From Streptomyces polyasparticus (lineage in GTDB: Bacteria; Actinomycetota; Actinomycetes; Streptomycetales; Streptomycetaceae), in assembly GCF_014493765.1 (NCBI RefSeq), contig NZ_JACTVJ010000015.1:26060-90059 (forward strand): a stretch of 64,000 nt of DNA. The letters are read 5' to 3'. The position numbers were made by a program, and so were the translations under genes. How positions within the stretch are numbered: position 1 is the stretch's first letter; each line of letters begins with the position of its first letter. A model generated the notes under the pieces. That model saw only the letters and a program-made list of their open reading frames with translations. It was not told the DNA's origin and did not search any database. Of the stretch, positions 58,728-64,000 are shown piece by piece.

Positions 58728-58760
58728 CTCCCCCAGGATGTGACCAATGTCCTGGGGGAG
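58728..58760 (+). terminator. Terminator after the thiolase gene
   Basis: CTCCCCCAGGA (58728-58738) and TCCTGGGGGAG (58750-58760) form an 11-bp perfect stem with an 11-base loop. Confidence 0.85.
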
Positions 58761-58910
58761 CTGCATTTCCGCAGGTCAGAGCCCTACACCCGTTCGGGTG
58801 AGGTCTAAGGACCCGTCCGATTCGTGACCTTCTCCACTGACAGGCTTTACGGCAGCACGACAAGCTGATGTAGGAAGTCGGGGGTCGACTTTGAATCCAG
58901 GAGTACGTCA

Positions 58911-59765
58911 GTGAGTGTCACCTTGAGTGTCCTGCTGCTCGCCATCGCCGCTGCCACGGCCATGGTCGGCGCCGCTGCCCTGCACACCGTGCGCGGGCTG
59001 AACCGGCAGATATCGGCACTGCGGTCCGAGCTGGCCGCCGACCGCGCCGCGGCCGGACAGGCCCGCGTCCCGGCGGCGCGTTCCGCCGCGGACCACCCGG
59101 ACACCGATGCGATACGCATCGCCGTGTCCGAGGCCCTGGCCGAGGAGCGCGAGCGCGAGCTCGCCGAGGCCCGTGCGTTCTGGGCCGCCCAGGAGGCGCG
59201 GGACGCCGCCGACGCCCCGTCGCTGCTCGGCAGCCTGCCGCCGAACCTGGCGGAGGAGCTGTTCCTGCCGCGCCAGTCGGACTTCGTCGGCCTGGAGCGC
59301 GAGCTCGGCTTCGCCGAGGGCGAGCTGGAGCTGGCCGAGGAGCCGGCCGCCGCCGACGAGTACCCGGGCGACTCCCCCGAGCTCGCCGCGGCCCGCCGCC
59401 GTCACCCCTCGCACCCGGACTTCGTCCCGGTGCAGGCCATGGGCAACGCCAAGGAGACCCTCGGCGGCGACCACGAGCACACCGCGGCCCGCCTCGCGGC
59501 GCTCGCCGACGCCCGTACCGCCCTGTGCGACGTCCGTCCGGGCCCGCTCGGCACGCTCGACGTCTATGTCTTCACCGACGGCACCACGCTCTGCATGACC
59601 CCCGGTCACCGCGAGACGGCGGAGCGCCTGGCCGCCGCGCTGCGGGGCGGCGACACCCCGGTCCTGCTCGGCGGCTCCGGAGTTTCCGGCGCCTACTCGC
59701 TGACGTTCGCGTGCGGCGACGAGAACGTGTACATCCTGGCCGACCGCGTGATCGCCTCGGCCTGA
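58911..59765 (+). CDS. Conserved hypothetical protein with N-terminal membrane helix and coiled coil
   Basis: The 284-residue protein has one membrane helix (LSVLLLAIAAATAMVGAAAL), a charged helical region (about 29-110, LNRQISALRSELAADRAA and EALAEERERELAEARAFW), then an acidic segment and a C-terminal alpha/beta domain (ALCDVRPGPLGTLDVYVFTD, GAYSLTFACGDENVYILAD). I recognise it only as a conserved Streptomyces protein. GTG at 58911 follows AGGAG by eight bases. A 16-bp perfect terminator closes it. Confidence 0.78.
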   Translation: MSVTLSVLLLAIAAATAMVGAAALHTVRGLNRQISALRSELAADRAAAGQARVPAARSAADHPDTDAIRIAVSEALAEERERELAEARAFWAAQEARDAADAPSLLGSLPPNLAEELFLPRQSDFVGLERELGFAEGELELAEEPAAADEYPGDSPELAAARRRHPSHPDFVPVQAMGNAKETLGGDHEHTAARLAALADARTALCDVRPGPLGTLDVYVFTDGTTLCMTPGHRETAERLAAALRGGDTPVLLGGSGVSGAYSLTFACGDENVYILADRVIASA

Positions 59766-59792
59766 CACCCTGGATCAAGACCCCGTACGGCA

Positions 59793-59829
59793 AGTGCGCC
59801 GGGTGCCCCGCAAGGGCACCCGGCGCACT
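59793..59829. terminator. Bidirectional terminator
   Basis: AGTGCGCCGGGTGCCC (59793-59808) and its complement (59814-59829) form a 16-bp perfect stem with a 5-base loop between converging genes. Confidence 0.9.
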
Positions 59830-59841
59830 GCTGTGCACAGG

Positions 59842-60153
59842 TCACACACCGGCGCGTTGCTGCGCCTCCTCGACCAGCGCGACCGCTTCCGCCAGCTCCT
59901 CATGATTTTTCAGTACGAGGGACAAGTCCCGTCCGGCGACCGTCACTTGATCCGCGACCGCGAACATCCCGGCGTCGGGCATCACCCGAGGCTCGCCCTC
60001 GACGCCCTCGTTGATCTGGGCACGCCGTGCCAACTCGCTGGCCAGAGCGAGCGCTTCGGCCGCGGCACCTCTTTGCAGCCGGCTCTGCGGCGCGGCCCGC
60101 AGACGGTCGGCGAAGCGGTCCACGGCGGCGTTCAGAGGCGTCGTATCAAGCAC
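59842..60153 (-). CDS. Small conserved hypothetical protein
   Basis: The 103-residue protein is mainly helical (LNAAVDRFADRLRAAPQSRL, AAAEALALASELARRAQI, NHEELAEAVALVEEAQQ) with a short beta element (VADQVTVAGRDLSLVLK). I recognise no named domain. GTG at 60153 follows AGGG by about ten bases. It is divergent from the DUF4287 gene across 116 bp and ends at a bidirectional terminator, which supports it as a real gene. Confidence 0.65.
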   Translation of the reverse strand: MLDTTPLNAAVDRFADRLRAAPQSRLQRGAAAEALALASELARRAQINEGVEGEPRVMPDAGMFAVADQVTVAGRDLSLVLKNHEELAEAVALVEEAQQRAGV

Positions 60154-60269
60154 AGGGCGACCCTATGCGCCTCCCGCGGGGCATTGCCAACACACAAACG
60201 CTCAGGCACGGTGGCGTGAAGAGGACTGCCGACCCCACACGCCCGATACGCCAGCGTCCGGAGGCGCCG

Positions 60270-60500
60270 ATGTCCCTTGTCTTCTCCGAGGAGACCCATC
60301 GCAACCTGCTCGCCCGCATCCCCCACTGCACCGGCCGCGAAGTGTCCGACTGGCTGCGCGCCGTCGACGACGGCCCCGCGTTTCTCCGCTTCGAGGAAAA
60401 GGTCAGCTGGCTTCGCCATGAGTACGACCTCGCGTATGGCCACGCCAAGGCGATCGTCCACGAGTACGACATGAGGAGGGCCGCGCGCAGGCTGCGTTGA
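60270..60500 (+). CDS. DUF4287 domain protein
   Basis: The 76-residue protein fits DUF4287 as I know it: an N-terminal segment followed by FLRFEEKVSWLRHEYDLAYGHAKAIVHEYDMRRAARRL, in which the conserved WLR...YGHAKAIVHEYD signature is intact. Function is unknown. ATG at 60270 follows CGGAGGCG. The frame can be extended 81 codons upstream, but that part overlaps the divergent gene and lacks a start signal. An 18-bp palindromic terminator follows within 30 bases. Confidence 0.78.
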   Translation: MSLVFSEETHRNLLARIPHCTGREVSDWLRAVDDGPAFLRFEEKVSWLRHEYDLAYGHAKAIVHEYDMRRAARRLR

Positions 60501-60524
60501 GCACCGACGAGACCGGCGCCTGCA

Positions 60525-60564
60525 TACATGAAGGGGCTCCCGGCAGATGCCGGGAGCCCCTTCA
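60525..60564. terminator. 18-bp perfect palindromic terminator
   Basis: CATGAAGGGGCTCCCGGC (60525-60542) and its complement (60547-60564) enclose the loop AGAT. It lies between converging genes. Confidence 0.9.
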
Positions 60565-60592
60565 TGTGGTTACTGCCTCACTGACCCTGCGG

Positions 60593-61474
60593 TCAGTCGT
60601 TGCCCTGCAGGATGGAGATCAGGCGGAGCATCTCCAGGTAGATCCAGACCAGGGTCATGGTGAGACCGAAGGCCGCCAGCCACGACTCCTCGCGCGGCGC
60701 GCCGTAGGCGATACCGTCCTCGACCTGCTTGAAGTCCAGGGCGAGGAAGAAGGCGCCGAGCAGGATGCCGACGATGCCGAAGACGATGCCGAGGCCGCCG
60801 CTGCGGAAGCCGAGGCCGTCACCGCCGCCGAACACCATGAACAGCAGGTTGACCGCGGTGAGCACCATGAACGAGATGGCCGCGATCATCAGGTAGCGCG
60901 TGAAGCGCGCGGTCACGCGGACGATACGGGTCTTGTAGAGGACCAGCATCGTCGCGAACACGGCCATGGTGCCGAGGACGGCCTGCATGGCGGCGCCCGG
61001 CGCGACGAACGTGTTGACGTAGTTGCTGATCGCGCCGAGGAAGAGACCCTCGAGCGCCGCGTACGTCAGGATCAGCGCGGGAATCGGCTTGCGCTTGAAC
61101 GACTGGACGAGGGCGAGCACCATCGCGACCAGACCGGCGCCGACGGCCAGGCCCAGGCTCAGGTCGGTGACCCAGGCGACGGTGGCGCCGGCGATGACCA
61201 GGCCGAGCGTGATGCCCGTACGGGCCACCACGTCGTCCATCGTCATCCGGTTGCCGGTGGTGACGGGCGCCTGCGGGGCGCCGTACTGGAGGTCCTGCTG
61301 CGCGTAAGGGTTCGTAGGCGCGGCGGTGGGCTGCGCGTACGGGTTACCGCCCGCGTAAGGGTTGCCCTGGGTGCCTACGGCGGGGCCCCCGGCCTGCGGC
61401 CCGGCGTTGAAGCCCGCGTGGCCGTTGTCGCGGCTGAACCCCCGTCGCGAGAAGACCGGGTTGCTGCTCCTCAT
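60593..61474 (-). CDS. Bax inhibitor-1/YccA family membrane protein
   Basis: The 293-residue protein has an Asn/Pro/Tyr-rich cytoplasmic N-terminus with NPYAGGNPYAQ repeats, then seven membrane segments of the BI-1 fold (LGLVIAGATVAWVTDL to LTMTLVWIYLEMLRLISIL). The fold includes the paired Asp region LDFKQVEDG, which in relatives forms the pH-sensitive channel gate. ATG at 61474 follows GGAGGAG. It is thought to act as a calcium or proton leak channel. Length and start are normal for the actinobacterial group. Confidence 0.9.
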   Translation of the reverse strand: MRSSNPVFSRRGFSRDNGHAGFNAGPQAGGPAVGTQGNPYAGGNPYAQPTAAPTNPYAQQDLQYGAPQAPVTTGNRMTMDDVVARTGITLGLVIAGATVAWVTDLSLGLAVGAGLVAMVLALVQSFKRKPIPALILTYAALEGLFLGAISNYVNTFVAPGAAMQAVLGTMAVFATMLVLYKTRIVRVTARFTRYLMIAAISFMVLTAVNLLFMVFGGGDGLGFRSGGLGIVFGIVGILLGAFFLALDFKQVEDGIAYGAPREESWLAAFGLTMTLVWIYLEMLRLISILQGND

Positions 61475-61679
61475 TTCACTCCTCCATGGCCACCCTGCGT
61501 GGCCTTAGGTCAAGAGTAATGCGTTAGCAAAAGATGCACCCTAGTGCTCAGGGAGGATCTTTCCTATCCCTTGAACGACCGGCCTCCGCTTCCTGTTCCT
61601 CGCGCCCCTCGGCGCCCTCGAACCTAGACTCGCAAAGGCATGGGCAATCCGCCCGAACCCCCACGAACAGGGAGGCCTC

Positions 61680-61754
61680 ATGTCCGCACGAGGCAACAAG
61701 CGCCGCGCCCGCAAGAAGAAGAAGGCCAACCACGGCAAGCGCCCCAACACCTGA
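61680..61754 (+). CDS. 50S ribosomal protein bL37 (24 residues)
   Basis: The frame encodes MSARGNK followed by RRARKKKKANHGKRPNT, matching the actinobacterial ribosomal protein bL37, a very small, Lys/Arg-rich protein bound to 23S rRNA. GGAGG ends four bases before the ATG. A 13-bp terminator follows within 25 bases. It is too short to be found by ordinary ORF cut-offs. Its name rests on remembered similarity of the ANHGKRPN signature, and the GGAGG plus terminator support expression. Confidence 0.82.
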   Translation: MSARGNKRRARKKKKANHGKRPNT

Positions 61755-61773
61755 GCCGCGCTTGCGCCGACCG

Positions 61774-61808
61774 AAGGACCGCACCCGCTTCGTGGGGGTG
61801 CGGTCCTT
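61774..61808 (+). terminator. Terminator after bL37
   Basis: AAGGACCGCACCC (61774-61786) and GGGTGCGGTCCTT (61796-61808) form a perfect 13-bp stem with a 9-base loop, followed by TCGTTCG. Confidence 0.88.
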
Positions 61809-61809
61809 T

Positions 61810-61873
61810 CGTTCGTACGGGATGAGCCTCTCGTTCGTACGGAATGGACCCTTCGTCCGTACGGGATGAGCCC
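61810..61873. repeat. 22-bp tandem repeat (3 copies)
   Basis: CGTACGG recurs at 61814, 61836 and 61858 in units like TCGTTCGTACGGGATGAGCC; the third copy has C for T (GTCCGTACGG). The array fills the space between the bL37 terminator and the GPP34 stop codon. Confidence 0.8.
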
Positions 61874-61877
61874 TGGC

Positions 61878-62546
61878 CTATCCGGCCGCCGCCACCGTCA
61901 CCACCGTGGCCGCGGTCACCGCCGCCATCAGGGCCTGCATGTCACGGATCGCGGCGCGCACGCTCTCGCCCGCCCACTCACCGGCCGCCACCTGCTCCAT
62001 CCGCGGCGCGATGTCCCCCCGGCGCTCGCCGGGAAAGGCCACCTCGTGCAGCCGCGCCCCGTGGACGAGCGCGATCAGACCGGCCGTCCGTACGTCCGGC
62101 TCGGCGTCGCGCAGGACGACGGCGTTCAGGCGGTCGCGCAGCTCGCGCTCCACCGTGCCGTCGGCCTCGGGATAGCGCCGTACGGGAAAGATCCCCAGCG
62201 CCTTGCGCTTCTCCTCGACGACCACGCCCCGGGCGCACAGCCGCGCGACGACCGGAGCGACGGCCCTGCCCTGCTCCTTGCCGAGCCATTCGTTCACGCG
62301 CCGCTCGCCGCGCTCGCCGATCCACTTCCGCAGCAGCTCCACCCGGTCGTCGAGCAGCGGCTCCCCGGTGGGCTTCGCGTCCACGACGGCGACGTGCTTG
62401 CCCCGTACCGCCACCCGCCCGGCGAGCACGAGCTCGAGCAGCAGCGCGCCCGCCACCGCCCAGCCCGCGGCGTCGCGCTTCTTGGCCGACCCGGACTCGT
62501 CGTCGAGGGAGAGCAGCATGATCTCCTCGGCCAGCGTGATGGTCAT
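61878..62546 (-). CDS. GPP34 (GOLPH3/VPS74-like) family protein
   Basis: The 222-residue protein is mostly helical and matches the GPP34 family at the N-terminal TLAEEIMLLSLDDESGS and the following WAVAGALLLELVLAGRVAV. The C-terminal portion DAEPDVRTAGLIALVHGARL fits the conserved last helices. Eukaryotic members bind phosphoinositides at the Golgi; the bacterial role is unknown. ATG at 62546 starts MTITLAEEI. Confidence 0.85.
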   Translation of the reverse strand: MTITLAEEIMLLSLDDESGSAKKRDAAGWAVAGALLLELVLAGRVAVRGKHVAVVDAKPTGEPLLDDRVELLRKWIGERGERRVNEWLGKEQGRAVAPVVARLCARGVVVEEKRKALGIFPVRRYPEADGTVERELRDRLNAVVLRDAEPDVRTAGLIALVHGARLHEVAFPGERRGDIAPRMEQVAAGEWAGESVRAAIRDMQALMAAVTAATVVTVAAAG

Positions 62547-62640
62547 CCCCGTACCCCTTTGTGCTGGTGCGCCTTCGTACCGGCGCGGTCATTGAGGATC
62601 CTGCTGCCCGCACCCTGAGGAGTTCAAGCAATCGCGGAGT

Positions 62641-63828
62641 TCAAGCGATCAGCGGACAACGCGTGCCCGTGTAGATGGTCGGCATGCAGCGGTTGCAGTG
62701 GATGCAGAGGGAGGGGGTCGCGGAGTCGGCGCGGATACGGGCGGGCAGATCGGGTTCGCGCAGCAGCGCGCGGGCCATCGCCACGAACGCGAAGCCCTCG
62801 GCCATAGCCCGGTCCATGCCCGCGCGGTCGGTGACGCCACCGAGGAGGGCGAGCGGCAGGGTCAGAGCGCGGCGGAAACGGCGGGCGTCGTCGAGGAGGT
62901 ACAGGGGCTCGTACGGGTAGGCGCGCAGGAACGACCGCCCGGCCAGGCGGATGCCGAGGCGCTGCGGCTGCGGGAAGTGGGCGGCGAACTCCTTGACGGG
63001 GGCGCCGCCGCGGAAGAGGTACATCGGGTTGAGCAGCGAGCTGCCCGCAGTGAGGGTCAGGGCGTCCACCGAGCCCGCCTCCTGCAGCCATGCGGCGACC
63101 TGGAGGCTGTCCTCCACGCCGAGTCCGCCGCGTACGCCGTCGGTCATGTTCAGCTTCGCCGTGATCGCGATCCGGTCCCCCACCTTCCGCCGTACGGCTT
63201 CGGCGATGGCCAGGGCGAAACGGGCGCGGTTGGGGAGGGTGCCGCCGTAGGCGTCGGTGCGTTTGTTGAGGCGGGGGCTGAGGAAGGCGCTGGCCAGGTA
63301 GTTGTGGCCCAGGTGCAGTTCCACCGCGTCGAACCCGGACTCGGCGGCCCCCCAGGCCGCGTCGGCGTGCGCCTGCGCGATGCGCTCCAGGTCCTCGGCG
63401 GTGGCCGCCCGGTTCCGGCGCAGGCTCACGGGGCTGAACTCGCCCATCGGCGACAGGGCCCGCATCCCGTTGGACCGCGCGTCGGCCACGGGACCGGCGT
63501 GCCCCAGCTGCAGGGAGACCGCGGCCCCGGCCTCGTGCACGGCGTCGGTGAGCCTGCGCAGCCCGGGAAGCGCCTCGGGCCGCATCCACAACTGCCCGCG
63601 CTGGGTGCGCCCTTCGGGCGCGACGGCGCAGTAGGCCACGGTGCTCATGCCCACGCCGCCCTCGGCGGGCCGCCGGTGGTAGGCGATCAGTTCATCGGTG
63701 ACGAGGCCGTCCGGCACGACCCCTTCGAAGGTGGCCGCCTTGATGATCCGGTTGCGCAGCCGCAGGGGGCCCAGACGTACGGGCGCGAACACGTCGGGGA
63801 CGGGGCTCGGTTCCGGTACGGGTGTCAT
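62641..63828 (-). CDS. NADH:flavin oxidoreductase / old yellow enzyme family, single-domain
   Basis: The 395-residue protein is an FMN-dependent TIM barrel (FAPVRLGPLRLRNRIIKAATFEG, QLGHAGPVAD, ELHLGHNYLASAFLSPRLNKRTDAYGG). It ends with a Cys cluster SLCIHCNRCMPTIYTGTRC that resembles the iron-sulfur site of 2,4-dienoyl-CoA reductase-type members, but the FAD/NAD domain that follows in those enzymes is missing. ATG at 63828 (MTPVPEPSPVPDVF) is used; ATG at 63837 is also possible. The substrate is unknown. Confidence 0.85.
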   Translation of the reverse strand: MTPVPEPSPVPDVFAPVRLGPLRLRNRIIKAATFEGVVPDGLVTDELIAYHRRPAEGGVGMSTVAYCAVAPEGRTQRGQLWMRPEALPGLRRLTDAVHEAGAAVSLQLGHAGPVADARSNGMRALSPMGEFSPVSLRRNRAATAEDLERIAQAHADAAWGAAESGFDAVELHLGHNYLASAFLSPRLNKRTDAYGGTLPNRARFALAIAEAVRRKVGDRIAITAKLNMTDGVRGGLGVEDSLQVAAWLQEAGSVDALTLTAGSSLLNPMYLFRGGAPVKEFAAHFPQPQRLGIRLAGRSFLRAYPYEPLYLLDDARRFRRALTLPLALLGGVTDRAGMDRAMAEGFAFVAMARALLREPDLPARIRADSATPSLCIHCNRCMPTIYTGTRCPLIA

Positions 63829-63900
63829 GAGGGCCAGCATCCCGCACAACTGACGGCCCGTCAGCAAGTGGGGCGACCCTCGTTCCGCGCTCGGACCGGA

Positions 63901-64000
63901 CCTCGTCCAGCACTCCGGCCGGTCCTCGTCCAGCACTCCGGCCGGTCCTCGTCCAGCACTCCGGCCGGTCCTCGTCCAGCACTCCGGCCGGTCCTCGTCC
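63901..64000. repeat. 23-bp tandem repeat running off the right edge
   Basis: Four exact copies of a 23-bp unit (begins CCTCGTCCAGCACTCC) start at 63901, 63924, 63947 and 63970, with 8 more bases at the window end, about 70 bases upstream of the oxidoreductase start. The true copy number is not visible. Confidence 0.9.

Noticed and set aside
1-64000. CRISPR arrays
   Set aside because: All tandem repeats found are head-to-tail without spacers, and no cas genes are present.
1-64000. tRNA or rRNA genes, insertion sequences, prophage
   Set aside because: No T-arm signatures, rRNA motifs, transposases or integrases were seen; the dispersed element carries no protein.

Overview
The window is a high-GC, densely coding stretch with GTG/TTG starts, Shine-Dalgarno sites of the GGAGG type, GTGA/ATGA stop-start overlaps and actinobacterial families throughout. 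It reads as the chromosomal core of a Streptomyces. Gene order (manC, a run of LCP genes, purE/purK, sigI with its partners, hutI/hutF/hutU, cystathionine beta-synthase, thiolase) matches what I remember of the S. coelicolor SCO3036-SCO3100 region; that synteny is recalled, not computed.

Layout. 1-13.4 kb is an envelope block: a partial 3-methyladenine glycosylase, GDP-mannose pyrophosphorylase, a secreted zinc amidase, a TIGR03089 protein and five LytR-CpsA-Psr (LCP) glycopolymer transferases interrupted by a thioesterase. 13.4-26.5 kb holds a GNAT protein, an acyl-CoA dehydrogenase, a UDP-glucose dehydrogenase, a pair of M19 dipeptidase paralogues (one catalytically dead), purK-purE, a GtrA protein, a two-component system and a peptide transporter. 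26.6-32 kb has a secreted hydrolase and a four-gene operon of cell-surface proteins with LPQTG and LAETG sorting signals. 32.2-34.5 kb is an anti-sigma / anti-anti-sigma / sigma module (SigI type). 34.6-41.8 kb is the histidine-utilisation locus plus a divergent PLP decarboxylase. 41.8-44.7 kb has another sortase substrate and an amino-acid permease.

44.7-48.7 kb is the most unusual part. It holds a 24-residue peptide gene with its own promoter, an M14 carboxypeptidase beside it, and divergently an E1-like ThiF enzyme and an M50 intramembrane protease, each carrying an N-terminal PqqD/RRE-like domain. This looks like an unassigned RiPP (modified peptide) system. 48.8-64 kb returns to core genes: RpiR regulator, ABC-F ATPase, Excalibur-domain protein, cystathionine beta-synthase, SGNH hydrolase, SnoaL-like protein, thiolase, Bax-inhibitor-like membrane protein, the 24-residue ribosomal protein bL37, a GPP34 protein and an old-yellow-enzyme oxidoreductase.

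Two kinds of repeat cut across the window. One is a dispersed 85-180 bp intergenic element with paired, apparently covarying hairpins (five copies, two of them head-to-head between hutF and hutI). The other is short tandem duplications of 20-31 bp, several of which span the stop codon of a gene and leave a relic copy of the C-terminus downstream. I found no rRNA or tRNA genes, CRISPR arrays, insertion sequences or prophage genes. All positions were read by eye, so repeat and promoter boundaries may be off by a base or two.
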